Counted from the first letter of the stretch, positions 33,093 through 42,628 are shown. The stretch: DNA of 64,000 nucleotides from Pseudomonadota bacterium (GCA_023419375.1 JAEZYD010000047.1:124001-188000), one strand, 5' to 3'. Translations and numbers: made by a program. The notes: generated by a model not told the origin, from the letters alone.

Positions 33093-34088
33093 ATGTCCAA
33101 TCCTGAAATCTGCGTTGCTGGCGGCGGAAGCTGGGGCACGGCACTGGCCCACCTGCTGGCAACAAACGGCTACAAGACCAGCCTCTGGCTGCGCGATGCC
33201 GCAGTTGCCGAGGCTGTGTGCAAGCGCCACGAAAACCCGCGCTATCTGCCGGGCTTTGCCCTGCATCCCAGCCTTGACGCAACCACTGACCCTGCCGTCA
33301 TGGGCCGGGAGATCGTTGTGCTGGCCGTACCCTGCCAGCAGTTGCGGGGCTGGCTTACCACCAACGCCTCTTTTTTTCGCAAAAACGTGGTGCTGGTAAA
33401 TGCCGCCAAGGGCATTGAGACCACAAATCTTGCCACGTGCGCGGAAGTGACGGAGCAGAGCCTTGGGCATCTTGCACCCCGCTACGCAGCGCTTTCCGGG
33501 CCATCCTTTGCGGCGGACGTTCTGCGCGGTCTGCCCACGGCCGTTGTCCTGGCCACGGCGGACGAAGCTCTGGGGCACCTGCTGCGACAGATATTTTCCG
33601 GCAGCTCCTTTCGCTGCTACTCCAGCACCGACGTGATGGGCGTTGAGATGGGCGGCGCGGTCAAAAATGTCATGGCCATTGCAGCTGGCGTCTGTGACGG
33701 CCTCGGCCTTGGGCACAACAGCCGCGCGGCGCTCATTACCCGTGGCCTTGCAGAAATGAGCCGCCTGGGCCTTGCCCGAGGGGCGCAGCCGCAAACCTTC
33801 ATGGGGCTTTCGGGCCTTGGCGATCTCACCCTCACCTGCACGGGCGACCTTTCGCGGAATCGCCAGGTAGGCCTGCGGTTGGGGCGCGGTGAAAAGCTTG
33901 AACATATCACGGCCAGCCTTGGTATGGTGGCTGAAGGTGTTAAAACCACAGCCGCCATTCACGAACTTGCCCGCAGGCTTGAAGTTGACGCGCCGCTTAC
34001 GGACGCTGTGTACAGCATTCTGTATGAAGACAGCGACCCCCAAGAAGTGCTGCATAATCTTATGTCCCGCCGTCTGCGTGACGAATAG
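33093..34088 (+). CDS. gpsA: Glycerol-3-phosphate dehydrogenase [NAD(P)+]
   Basis: GpsA reduces dihydroxyacetone phosphate to sn-glycerol-3-phosphate for phospholipid synthesis. The 331-residue product begins with the nucleotide-binding GGGSWGTALAHLLA and carries NPRYLPG, AKGIE, ALSGPSFAADV and GGAVKNVMAIAAG with the catalytic Lys. It lies 7 bp after the M99 gene, so the two are one transcript, linking envelope shape and lipid supply. The Shine-Dalgarno is weak, so translation may be coupled. Confidence 0.96.
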   Translation: MSNPEICVAGGGSWGTALAHLLATNGYKTSLWLRDAAVAEAVCKRHENPRYLPGFALHPSLDATTDPAVMGREIVVLAVPCQQLRGWLTTNASFFRKNVVLVNAAKGIETTNLATCAEVTEQSLGHLAPRYAALSGPSFAADVLRGLPTAVVLATADEALGHLLRQIFSGSSFRCYSSTDVMGVEMGGAVKNVMAIAAGVCDGLGLGHNSRAALITRGLAEMSRLGLARGAQPQTFMGLSGLGDLTLTCTGDLSRNRQVGLRLGRGEKLEHITASLGMVAEGVKTTAAIHELARRLEVDAPLTDAVYSILYEDSDPQEVLHNLMSRRLRDE

Positions 34089-34857
34089 CGCAGTACACTC
34101 CACACCAGCCTTGCACCATTCCATATAACATGCATTTTGCAGTGCAAAATGCGGTTTTCCTTTTTTGCTGATACATCAAGATCAGGAGTTTTTTGGCGGC
34201 CGAAAGGCCGGGCCAAAGGGCACTCCTTTGCCCTCTTCACTCCCCACTTTTCCCTCTGCAAAAATTTTTTCTCTTTTTTTTCGGGGACTCAAAATTTTAT
34301 TTCACATTCTTTGTGACGCTCACACACTGGTAAAATAAATCACAAAAAAGCTGACTGCGCGCAATGGAATTGTTATCAATTTCGGCGCAACTTTAATACG
34401 TTTTTGAAAAATGTATTACTTCATTTTTTGCGCGATTATCACCTTTTGCCGATAGTTCAAAAAATCACATTTTAACATGGCGTTGTCATTGAATTTCACA
34501 ACGTTGCACAACGCATTAGCGCTTTTTTGCACAATTTGTTTGTGTAATCAGTTAAATCAAGACTAACATACCGATTTCACAGCCTCCCAAAATCGCGCAA
34601 ATAGCAAACCGATTATTGCTCCCACCCTCACATTACCCATTTTGATACCATTTTTTGCAATCTACCTGTTCTTCTTGGAAGAGTTGTTGCTTGCAACGGT
34701 TTGCAAAGTGGGCTAAGCCAAAAAAACTTTTTAAGATCAATTTTTCACGAAATGGTATGGTGGTGATACCACGACGCCATTTAGGAAGTGCGGCCCGGAC
34801 TTGACCGGGTTGATCCGCCGGGTACATCCGAGAGACCCGCAAACCACGGGGCAAACT
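34089..34857. promoter_or_regulatory. 769-bp AT-rich regulatory gap upstream of the coo operon
   Basis: No credible gene lies here, and the sequence is far richer in A and T than its surroundings. It contains a 21-bp palindrome GCATTTTGCA-N1-TGCAAAATGC (34132-34152, possibly the gpsA terminator since T-tracts follow), TCACA-N5-TGTGA-N3-TCACA (34302-34324), a 25-bp near-perfect palindrome of TAATAC/GTATTA and T5/A5 arms (34394-34418), and three TTGCAA copies at 34655, 34691 and 34701, the last two 10 bp apart. GGTAT/ATACC forms a small hairpin at about 34753. I could not place a confident promoter. Confidence 0.6.
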
Positions 34858-37800
34858 ATGACGGAATCACTGTTTTCGGCAGGCGGCTTTCTTGTGCCGC
34901 TTCTCGTGGGCATGGCCCTTATGCTGTATGGCGCGGCGCAGTCCGTGCGACAGCGCAACAATCCCCGCAGCCTGATCCTATGGGGTTCGCTGCATGATGC
35001 AGGCATTTTCTGCCTGGGTCTTGGAGCAAGCGGCGGCATCAACAGCACGGGCCTGTGGCTTTTTGTGCTGTTCCAGGCAGCCGCACGGCTGTTGGCCTGG
35101 GCCGCCCTTTCACGGCTGACCCCCCCGGCGCTCAACGCACCGGTGCAGCTGCAGGATTTGCGCGCCACTGGCAAACGTCAACCCTGGACAGCAGCCTGCT
35201 TTGGCCTTGGCATGCTGGCGGCGGTGGGCGGCTCGCCCTTCCTGGTGCCTGAAGCCCGCATGTTCATCAGTTCTGGCATTCTGGGCAGCATGCCCGGCGC
35301 CATGGCGGCGCTTTTGTGCATGGCCCTCGCCACCACAGTTCTTATCTGGCTGCATGTGGAAGCAGTGCGCACTGCCGTGCTGGACACCACCGGCGAAGAA
35401 ACCCCGGCTTCATGGGCAGCGCCTTCCGGCAATGTTTTTGTGATGCTGGGCCTCGCGGTAGTTGTGGCGCTGTTGGGCCTGTTCAGAGGCCCCATCACCG
35501 AACTGTTCGCTTCTTCCTACAATGTGGCTGTGCCGCATTCGGCGACGCACCCGGCATACTGGTGTTATTACGCCGGTGCTTTCCTGACCGGCATCGCATT
35601 CCTGGTGAAGTTTGACCGCGCGCCCCTGGTGGGCGTGGCCTTCTCCGCCCTGGCGCTGGCGACCACCATCGCCACCCCGGCGGGCCCCACGGCCAAGCTT
35701 TTCCTGGTTATGATCGCCGTTGTGGGCCTGGTGGTCAGCATTTACTCGCTGAGCTACATCCGCGAACGCCAGGGCCGCTACTGGTTCTTCCTGCTGCTGA
35801 CATTCGCGTCGCTGGCGGGCATCGTCTCCGCTGCCGACTCGGCGACCATGTACGGCTACTGGGAACTCATGACCTTCGCCTCCTACTTCCTGGTGGTGCA
35901 TGAGAACAACCGCAGCGCCTACGACGCCGGCCTCAAATATTATGTAATGTGCGCGGGCGGCGCATTGTTCATGCTGCCCGGCCTTTTGCTGCTGGGTGAT
36001 CCTTCGCTCTCGTTCGGGCTGATGCAGGGCGCGTTTGTGCTCTGCCTGGCTGGCTTTGGCGTGAAGATGGGCCTTGTGCCCCTGCACTCCTGGCTGCCTG
36101 ACGCCCACCCCGCCGCGCCTTCCTCGGTGTCTGGTCCCCTTTCGGGTATCATCACCAAGATGGGCGTGTTCGGCATAGTGGCTGTGCTGCTCATGCGGCC
36201 CATGATCATGGGCATGCCCGGCATGTTCGGCCTTTCCTGGCTGGGCACCGGCCTTGTGGCCATGGGCGCGGCAACCCTGATCTTTGGCGAGATCATGGCT
36301 CTGCGCCAGGACGACATCAAACGCATGCTGGCCTATTCGACCCTCGGGCAGATTGGTGAAATCGCCCTGGTGCTCGGCGTAGGCACGTGGCTTTCGACCA
36401 CCGGCGCGCTGTGGCACATGCTCAACCACGCCATCATGAAAGACCTGCTCTTCCTTGGAGCCGGCGCTCTCATCATGCGCGCGGGCAGCCGCAAGCTTGC
36501 AGACCTGCGCGGCCTTGGCCGCCAGATGCCCGTGACCGTTGCCTGCATGGGCATCGGCCTTGTGAGCATCATGGGCCTGCCGCCTTTTGGCGCTTTCTAC
36601 AGCAAGTTCCTGATGATTCAGGCGGCCACCGCCGCCGGGCACATCTGGTTGGCGGCCCTGATTCTGGGCGGCTCGCTGGTGGGCCTGATCTACTACACGC
36701 GCATTCTGAAAACCCTTGTGTTCGAAGAACGCCCCGCCGACCTGCCCACCGTGACCGAAGCGCCGCGCAGCATGCAGATCGGCCTGATCATTCTGGCGGG
36801 CATTTGCGTCATCATGGGCCTTGCCCCGCAGCTCGCCATGAACCTTGTGGTGCCGGTGGCCTCCATGTGCTTTACGCCCAACCTCAACGACCCCGACGTG
36901 CTCCTGGCCATGAATGTGTCCTGGCCCATCTTCGTGGTTGTTCCTGTGTTTGGCGCCCTGCTGCCCGCCCTGTTCTACCGTGACCGCAAAAAGGCCGGAT
37001 GGGCCAGCGTGGGCGTGCTGCTGTTCACCGCGCTGCTGGTCATTCTGTTTGGCCGCGATCTGGATACGCTTTCCTTCTGCTTTGCCCTGCTGGTTCCTGT
37101 GCTTGGCGCGGTCAACATGGCCTACGCCCTCGGCTACATGGAACACAGCCACCGCCAGTGGCGCTTCTACTGCGCCTTTACCGCCATGTGCGGCGGTCTG
37201 GTGGGCATGGCCGCCAGCCAGTACATGCTGAGCTTCTTCCTGTTCTGGGAAATCATGAGCTCGTGGACGCTGTATCTGGCCATTGCCCATGAGGGCGACA
37301 AGGACTCGCTGCGCGAGGCCTTCAAGTACTTTATCTTCAACGTGTTTGGCGCGGGCTTCATCTTCCTGGGCATGTGTCTGGTTGGGCCTTTCACGCCCTT
37401 CAACGCCACCCTGCTCACAGGTGCCGCACCTTACATTCCCCACGGCGCGGCCTGGCTCGGCATGGCCCTGCTGGCTGCCGGTTTCCTGATGAAGGCGGCC
37501 CAGCTGCCCTTCCGCATTGACTGGCAGATGCACCCGGCCCTGGCCCCCACGCCTGTTTCCGGCTACATCTCGTCCGTGCTGCTTAAGAGCGCCATCCTCG
37601 GCCTCATCAAGCTGTTCATGCTCATGGGCGGCGGCTTTATGCTGGCTGGCGTGCTGGGCGGCATAGAGCAGAACATCATCAGCACCGTTGCCATGTGGAT
37701 CGGCGGCATCACCATCATCATGGCTGCCGTGCAGGCCCTGCGCACCAACGTCATCAAGCTTGTGTTCATCTATTCCACGGTGAGCCAGCTTGGGTACATG

Positions 37801-38571
37801 GTGCTGGCGGTTGCCGCTGGCGGCGCGCTGGGCTACGCGGGCGGCATGCTGCACGTGATCAACCACGTGTTCTTCAAGGATCTGCTGTTCCTTGTGTGCG
37901 GAGCAGTCATGTTTGCCACCCACAGGGAAACGCTGGAAGACCTCGGCGGCATTGGCCGCCACATGCCCTTTACCCTTGCCATGTTCGCCATTGCCGGGCT
38001 TTCGGTTGTGGGCGTGCCACCCACGAGCGGATTCTCGTCCAAATGGCTTATCTACCATGCCCTCATGGAAGCGGGCCAGCCCTTCCTGGCGCTGCTCTCC
38101 CTGATCGGCAGCGTGCTGACCATGGCCTACATCGCCAAGTTCCTGCATGCGGCCTTCCTGGGCCAGCCCTCGCCCAACCTGCACGATGTGCATGAGGCCC
38201 CGCTGATCATGCGCGTGCCCATGGGCATTCTGGCCGCTGGTTGCGTAATCACGGGCGTGTTCCCCGGTCTGGCCCTTGGCCCCATCAACAACGTATTGGC
38301 TGAATACGGCTTTATGCCGCTCAATGTGGGCCTGTCCGGCGTGCTTTCCGGCCCCGGCGCATGGAACGCCACAGGCATGTTCGTCATGATGGCCCTTGCA
38401 TTTGCTGGCGGACGCTGGTTCGTGCTGCGCTTTACCCGCCTGCGCGAAATCGACGTCCACACTTGCGGTCTGCCGGTCGAAACGTCCACCAGCCGCATGA
38501 AGCCCTCCAGCATTTTCGGGGAAATCCTCGGCCTTATGGGCGGCAATAAGCCCGCCAAGGAGAACCGCTGA
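34858..38571 (+). CDS. cooM: CooM: fused double antiporter-type membrane subunit of the Coo hydrogenase
   Basis: CooM is the large ion-translocating subunit of CO-induced-type energy-converting [NiFe] hydrogenase. The 1237-residue, many-helix protein contains two NuoL/MrpD-like halves. Each half repeats the key proton-channel features: a helix with W-E-[LI]-M (Glu 336 and Glu 798), then a Lys-containing helix before LP...W...HPA-x-AP-[ST]-x-VSG. The length agrees with CooM of Desulfovibrio, which is longer than single NuoL subunits. ATG 34858 lies after a GGGG-rich stretch. It opens an eight-gene operon with 1-bp overlap to cooK. Confidence 0.93.
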   Translation: MTESLFSAGGFLVPLLVGMALMLYGAAQSVRQRNNPRSLILWGSLHDAGIFCLGLGASGGINSTGLWLFVLFQAAARLLAWAALSRLTPPALNAPVQLQDLRATGKRQPWTAACFGLGMLAAVGGSPFLVPEARMFISSGILGSMPGAMAALLCMALATTVLIWLHVEAVRTAVLDTTGEETPASWAAPSGNVFVMLGLAVVVALLGLFRGPITELFASSYNVAVPHSATHPAYWCYYAGAFLTGIAFLVKFDRAPLVGVAFSALALATTIATPAGPTAKLFLVMIAVVGLVVSIYSLSYIRERQGRYWFFLLLTFASLAGIVSAADSATMYGYWELMTFASYFLVVHENNRSAYDAGLKYYVMCAGGALFMLPGLLLLGDPSLSFGLMQGAFVLCLAGFGVKMGLVPLHSWLPDAHPAAPSSVSGPLSGIITKMGVFGIVAVLLMRPMIMGMPGMFGLSWLGTGLVAMGAATLIFGEIMALRQDDIKRMLAYSTLGQIGEIALVLGVGTWLSTTGALWHMLNHAIMKDLLFLGAGALIMRAGSRKLADLRGLGRQMPVTVACMGIGLVSIMGLPPFGAFYSKFLMIQAATAAGHIWLAALILGGSLVGLIYYTRILKTLVFEERPADLPTVTEAPRSMQIGLIILAGICVIMGLAPQLAMNLVVPVASMCFTPNLNDPDVLLAMNVSWPIFVVVPVFGALLPALFYRDRKKAGWASVGVLLFTALLVILFGRDLDTLSFCFALLVPVLGAVNMAYALGYMEHSHRQWRFYCAFTAMCGGLVGMAASQYMLSFFLFWEIMSSWTLYLAIAHEGDKDSLREAFKYFIFNVFGAGFIFLGMCLVGPFTPFNATLLTGAAPYIPHGAAWLGMALLAAGFLMKAAQLPFRIDWQMHPALAPTPVSGYISSVLLKSAILGLIKLFMLMGGGFMLAGVLGGIEQNIISTVAMWIGGITIIMAAVQALRTNVIKLVFIYSTVSQLGYMVLAVAAGGALGYAGGMLHVINHVFFKDLLFLVCGAVMFATHRETLEDLGGIGRHMPFTLAMFAIAGLSVVGVPPTSGFSSKWLIYHALMEAGQPFLALLSLIGSVLTMAYIAKFLHAAFLGQPSPNLHDVHEAPLIMRVPMGILAAGCVITGVFPGLALGPINNVLAEYGFMPLNVGLSGVLSGPGAWNATGMFVMMALAFAGGRWFVLRFTRLREIDVHTCGLPVETSTSRMKPSSIFGEILGLMGGNKPAKENR

Positions 38572-39542
38572 TGAGCGACACTCTGCTTGCCATACTGCAC
38601 ATGTGCATCTTCCCCGGCGGGGCCTTTGCCCTGCTGGTGGCCATGTTCTTCAAAGGACTTGACCGCCGGGTCGAGGCGCGGCTGCAGCGCCGCGTCGGCC
38701 CCCCGCTGATCCAGCCCTGGCTCGACATCGCCAAGCTGCTGACCAAGGAAACCCTTATCCCCAAAACCGCCTGCCGCTCGGCCTTTTTGATGGCCCCGGT
38801 GTTCGGTTTCACGGGTATGGCCGTGTGCGCGGCCTTCATACCGATCCCTGGCGTGTTCAACGGCCTGTTCAACATGGGCGACCTGCTGGTGATCTTCTAC
38901 CTGCTGCCCATCCCGGCCATGGCCATCATGCTGGGCGGCTCGGCCTCCAGTTCGCCCTACGGCGCTGTGGGCTTCTCGCGCGAAATGATGCTGATGCTGG
39001 CGTATGAAACGCCGCTGCTCATGATTCTGCTCTCGGTCGCCATGCTTACGGGCAAGGTGCTGAGCGGCGGCGCCTGGGGCGCGGAATTCTCGCTGCTCAA
39101 GATCGTCGCCATGCAGCAGCAGGTGGGTTCCTTCGGGTTCAACCCGACCATGATCCCCGCCCTGCTGGCCTATCTGATCTTCCTGCCCGGCACCATGGGC
39201 GTTGTGCCCTTTGATATCCCCGAGGCGGAAACTGAACTGATCGAAGGCCCCCTGCTGGAATACGGCGGCCCCCTGCTGGCCCTGTTCCAGATCACGTCCG
39301 CGCTCAAGACCTTTGTAGTTTTGGGCCTGGGGGTTGCGCTTTTCTTCCCCGGCACCATATCTGACATATGGCTGGTGAATCTGGTCTGGTTCCTGCTCAA
39401 GTGCCTTGGGCTCATGCTGGTTTCGCTCACGCTGGTCAAGTCGGCCACAGGGCGCTTCCGCATTGACCAGGCCTTCCGTTTCTACATAACTGTGCCCACG
39501 GCGCTTGCGCTGTGCAGCCTTATACTGGTCTGGGTGATGTAA
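38571..39542 (+). CDS. cooK: CooK: NuoH-like membrane subunit of the Coo hydrogenase
   Basis: CooK (323 residues, about eight membrane helices) corresponds to NuoH/EchB, which connects the hydrogenase module to the pumping subunits. The family signatures RRVEARLQRRVGPPLIQPWLD and PFDIPEAETELIEG (loop facing the hydrophilic arm) are present. Its ATG overlaps the cooM stop by one base. Confidence 0.94.
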   Translation: MSDTLLAILHMCIFPGGAFALLVAMFFKGLDRRVEARLQRRVGPPLIQPWLDIAKLLTKETLIPKTACRSAFLMAPVFGFTGMAVCAAFIPIPGVFNGLFNMGDLLVIFYLLPIPAMAIMLGGSASSSPYGAVGFSREMMLMLAYETPLLMILLSVAMLTGKVLSGGAWGAEFSLLKIVAMQQQVGSFGFNPTMIPALLAYLIFLPGTMGVVPFDIPEAETELIEGPLLEYGGPLLALFQITSALKTFVVLGLGVALFFPGTISDIWLVNLVWFLLKCLGLMLVSLTLVKSATGRFRIDQAFRFYITVPTALALCSLILVWVM

Positions 39543-39552
39543 GGAGGCCGAC

Positions 39553-40002
39553 GTGTCGCTGGATAACATGCTTAAAAAACTCTCCGTGCGGTCGCCGTGG
39601 CTTTTCCGCATCAACGCAGGCTCGTGCAACGGTTGCGACGTGGAACTGGCAACCACCGCCTGTATTCCGCGCTATGACGTGGAACGCCTGGGTTGCCGCT
39701 ATTGCGGCAGCCCCCGCCATGCCGACATTGTGCTTGTAACAGGCCCTCTGACCACCAGGGTGCGCGACCGCGTGCTTAAAGTGTGGAACGAAATTCCCGA
39801 ACCCAAGGTCACTGTGGCGGTGGGCATCTGCCCCATCTCGGGTGGCGTGTTCCGCGAAGGCTATTCCATTGAAGGCCCGCTTGACCGCTACATCCCGGTA
39901 GACGTCAACGTGCCCGGTTGCCCGCCGCGCCCGCAGGCCATTCTTGAGGCTGTGGTGCTGGCGCGTTCCATCTGGCTGAAAAAACTGGGCGTGGAGGAGT
40001 GA
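39553..40002 (+). CDS. cooL: CooL: [NiFe] hydrogenase small subunit
   Basis: CooL (149 residues) is the electron-transfer small subunit with a single proximal [4Fe-4S] cluster. Ligands can be read as C25 and C28 (GSCNGCDVE), C93 (GICPISGG) and C123 (PGCPPRP), the NuoB/EchC pattern. It starts with GTG 39553 behind a perfect AAGGAGG. It lacks a signal peptide, so the module faces the cytoplasm. Confidence 0.95.
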   Translation: MSLDNMLKKLSVRSPWLFRINAGSCNGCDVELATTACIPRYDVERLGCRYCGSPRHADIVLVTGPLTTRVRDRVLKVWNEIPEPKVTVAVGICPISGGVFREGYSIEGPLDRYIPVDVNVPGCPPRPQAILEAVVLARSIWLKKLGVEE

Positions 40003-40003
40003 T

Positions 40004-40582
40004 ATGGCGGGCTTTCTGAAAGTTCTGTTCCGCAATTTGCTGGAAGGTCCAAGTACCGACCCCTTCCCCTTGGGCGAAACCTTCACCCCCGAAAGGCTGC
40101 GCGGCAAGGCCGTTGTGGATCCTGACCTGTGCATGGGCTGCGGCATCTGCCGTCACTCGTGCGCGGCAGGGGCCATCAACATCTCGCCTCTGCCCGACCG
40201 CAAGGGTTTTACCATCACCATATGGCAAAACTCCTGCTGCCTGTGCGCCTCGTGCCGCCATTACTGCCCCACCGGGGCCATGAGCATCACGACCGACTGG
40301 CACACCGCGCATCCGGAATCGGAAAAATTCAACCGCATCGAACAGCAGACGGTTCGCTACGAACCCTGCGCCGGTTGCGGCGAGCTTATGCGCCCCCTGC
40401 CCAAAAAGCTGGCCGAAAAGCTCTATGCCTATAATGACGAAATCGACAGGGATCTGACGCGCAGGCTCTGCCCCAAATGCCGCCAGCTTGAGGACGCCAA
40501 GCGCAATGCCTGCGTACTGCCCGCCGTCAGCGGCGATGCAGAGACGACCAGCGTCACTTCTGCCGCTCCCACCAAGGATTAG
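40004..40582 (+). CDS. cooX: CooX: two-[4Fe-4S] ferredoxin-like subunit
   Basis: CooX (192 residues) is the NuoI/EchF-like electron-transfer subunit. It has two clusters, Cys-x2-Cys-x2-Cys-x3-Cys in CMGCGICRHSC and the similar CCLCASCRHYC with the following CP. The C-terminal half carries two additional Cys-x2-Cys pairs (CAGCGEL and CPKCRQL), which look like a zinc or rubredoxin-like site not seen in short NuoI-type subunits. Its ribosome binding site lies in the last codons of cooL, one base before which the frames are separated. Confidence 0.92.
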   Translation: MAGFLKVLFRNLLEGPSTDPFPLGETFTPERLRGKAVVDPDLCMGCGICRHSCAAGAINISPLPDRKGFTITIWQNSCCLCASCRHYCPTGAMSITTDWHTAHPESEKFNRIEQQTVRYEPCAGCGELMRPLPKKLAEKLYAYNDEIDRDLTRRLCPKCRQLEDAKRNACVLPAVSGDAETTSVTSAAPTKD

Positions 40583-40605
40583 CGGTTCATACCCGCGGAG
40601 AACAT

Positions 40606-41145
40606 ATGCAAGAGACAATTAACGGCAACGCCAAAGTCATCGAGGGGCTTGCAGCCCTGTGCACCGAAGACGACGCCGTACACCACAGCACGGACAGCTT
40701 CGGCAACGCTTTTCACTGGTTCAGGCTGGGTACGCCCCGCATGTTGCAGGATGCCGCCGCCATCATGAGCGAAGCCAAGGCGCGCCTGTGCATGACCACC
40801 GCTTACAACCGCCGCCAGCTCAGCGAACCCATGCAGGAAGTTTGCTACCATTTTGAGCTGGACGGCGTGGTTTACAACATGACCGTGACCCTTAACGGCG
40901 AGTGGCCCACCGTGCCCTCCATCACCCCCCTGTTTGCCAATGCCGACTGGCACGAACGGGAAATGATGGAACTCTACGGCATTCAGGTTACAGGCCATCC
41001 CAATCCCACGCGCCTGTTTCTGGATGAAGAGCTTGACGCAGGCATTCTCAACGAGGCCGTGCCCCTGTCCATCATGATGAACGGGGCCTGCACCACCGAC
41101 CTCTGGGAACGCATTCTCAATGACAAGGAGCGCAACCATGAGTAA
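40606..41145 (+). CDS. cooU: CooU: NuoC-like subunit
   Basis: CooU (179 residues) corresponds to NuoC/EchD, the structural subunit next to the large subunit. The family region is WHEREMMELYGIQVTGHPNPTRLFLDEEL near the C-terminus. It has no cofactor motif. Its end overlaps the start of cooH by 8 bp, so the two are coupled. Confidence 0.9.
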   Translation: MQETINGNAKVIEGLAALCTEDDAVHHSTDSFGNAFHWFRLGTPRMLQDAAAIMSEAKARLCMTTAYNRRQLSEPMQEVCYHFELDGVVYNMTVTLNGEWPTVPSITPLFANADWHEREMMELYGIQVTGHPNPTRLFLDEELDAGILNEAVPLSIMMNGACTTDLWERILNDKERNHE

Positions 41146-42220
41146 CACCTTCACCATGCCTCTGGGCCCCGTACACGTGGCCCTTGAGGAACCGGTATAT
41201 TTCCACCTCACGGTGGATGGTGAAACGGTTCGCCACGTGGAGCTGACCTCCGGTCACGTGCACCGCGGCATGGAAGCCATGGCTACCCAGCGCAACCTCG
41301 TCAAGAACGTCACCCTCACCGAACGCGTGTGCTCGTTGTGCTCCAACAGCCACTCCTTCACCTACAGCATGGTGGTGGAAAACGTGCTCGGCATCACCAT
41401 TCCCGAGCGCGCCTGCTACCTGCGCGTGGTGGCCGAAGAAATCAAGCGCATTGCCTCGCATCTTTTCAACACCGCCATTCAGGCGCATATCATCGGCTTC
41501 AAGTCGCTGTTCATGCACGTGATGGAAGTGCGTGAAATGATGCAGGACCTCAAGGAAACCGTTTACGGCAACCGCATGAACCTGGCGGCCAACTGCATCG
41601 GCGGCGTCAAATACAACGTCACGCCCGAGCTTTTGGACTACATGCTCAAAACCATCGCCAAGGTTGAGCCGCATGTGGATGAAATCCGCGAGATCTACGC
41701 CACCAACGGCATGGTTCTTGGCCGCACCAAGGGCCTTGGCCTGCTGCCCAAGGAAGACGCCGTCAACCTTGGCGTGGTTGGCCCCGTGGCACGCGGTTCC
41801 GGCGTTGCCATCGACGTGCGCAAGGATTCGCCTTACGCCGCCTACGGCAAGCTGAACTTCAACTCGGTTCTTGAGCACGGCTGCTGCGTGAACTCGCGCA
41901 CCATGGTGCGGCTGCACGAGATATTTGAATCGTTCAGCCTCATCCGCCAGTGCATCGAAAGGATGCCCGAGGGCGAAGTTACCGCGCCCATGCGCCAGAT
42001 CCGCACGGCAGAGGCCTGCGCCCGCACCGAAGCCCCGCGCGGCGAAGTGTTCTACTACATCCGCACCAATGGCACGGATATGCCCTCGCGCCTCAAATGG
42101 CGTGTGCCTTCCTACATGAACTGGAAGGCTCTGGGCGTCATGATGCGTGACTGCAAGGTGGCCGATGTGGCGCTGATAACCAACAGCATCGACCCCTGCG
42201 TTTCCTGCACCGAACGCTAG
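41138..42220 (+). CDS. cooH: CooH: [NiFe] hydrogenase large (catalytic) subunit
   Basis: CooH (360 residues) holds the Ni-Fe active site that reduces protons to H2. The four Ni/Fe cysteines are C65 and C68 (ERVCSLCSNSH) and C354 and C357 (DPCVSCTER). The protein ends three residues after C357, so there is no C-terminal extension for a maturation protease to remove. ATG 41138 with AAGGAG upstream is preferred over 41120. Group 4 energy-converting hydrogenases share this architecture with NuoD. Confidence 0.95.
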   Translation: MSNTFTMPLGPVHVALEEPVYFHLTVDGETVRHVELTSGHVHRGMEAMATQRNLVKNVTLTERVCSLCSNSHSFTYSMVVENVLGITIPERACYLRVVAEEIKRIASHLFNTAIQAHIIGFKSLFMHVMEVREMMQDLKETVYGNRMNLAANCIGGVKYNVTPELLDYMLKTIAKVEPHVDEIREIYATNGMVLGRTKGLGLLPKEDAVNLGVVGPVARGSGVAIDVRKDSPYAAYGKLNFNSVLEHGCCVNSRTMVRLHEIFESFSLIRQCIERMPEGEVTAPMRQIRTAEACARTEAPRGEVFYYIRTNGTDMPSRLKWRVPSYMNWKALGVMMRDCKVADVALITNSIDPCVSCTER

Positions 42221-42244
42221 GCGAAGGGTCGGAGAGTTTGATCC

Positions 42245-42628
42245 ATGCATGAGGCAACGCTGGTTCAGGGACTGCTGAACATGGCCATCAAGGCCGTGGA
42301 AGACCACAATAAGGCGCATCCGGAATCTCCGGTGAGCCGTATAGCGGAATTTCAGTGCGAACTGGGCCTGCTTGCCTGCGTGGAAGCGCAAACGCTCACC
42401 GCCTGCTTTGAACTGCTGGCGGAAGGAACCCTTGCCGAGGGCGCAAAGCTTACGCTTGCATGCGCGCCCCTGGCCTGTACCTGCAATCAGTGCGGACATG
42501 AATTCAGCCTGACGCAACGGCATTTCGTCTGCCCAAGTTGCGGCGGCGAAAACATCCACTTCAACGGGGGTCATGGGATGACGCTTATGGCCCTGCACGT
42601 TGCATCCGAGGAAACGGACCATGACTGA
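42245..42628 (+). CDS. hypA: Hydrogenase nickel incorporation protein HypA
   Basis: HypA delivers nickel to the hydrogenase large subunit. The 127-residue product begins MHEA, with the nickel-binding His2, and has the structural zinc site C80/C83 (CNQC) and C96/C99 (CPSC). Its location within the coo operon, between cooH and cooF, suggests a dedicated copy. It overlaps cooF by 8 bp. Confidence 0.94.
   Translation: MHEATLVQGLLNMAIKAVEDHNKAHPESPVSRIAEFQCELGLLACVEAQTLTACFELLAEGTLAEGAKLTLACAPLACTCNQCGHEFSLTQRHFVCPSCGGENIHFNGGHGMTLMALHVASEETDHD

Noticed and set aside
34089..34857. The AT-rich gap as a replication origin
   Set aside because: No cluster of DnaA boxes (TTATNCACA-type) and no dnaA, dnaN or gyrB nearby. 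The gap is better explained as regulatory sequence for the coo operon.
35410..38460. A 1016-codon open frame on the minus strand opposite cooM
   Set aside because: It is antisense to a gene with full family motifs, and its translation is His/Gly/Gln-rich low complexity, as expected from the third-position GC bias of cooM.
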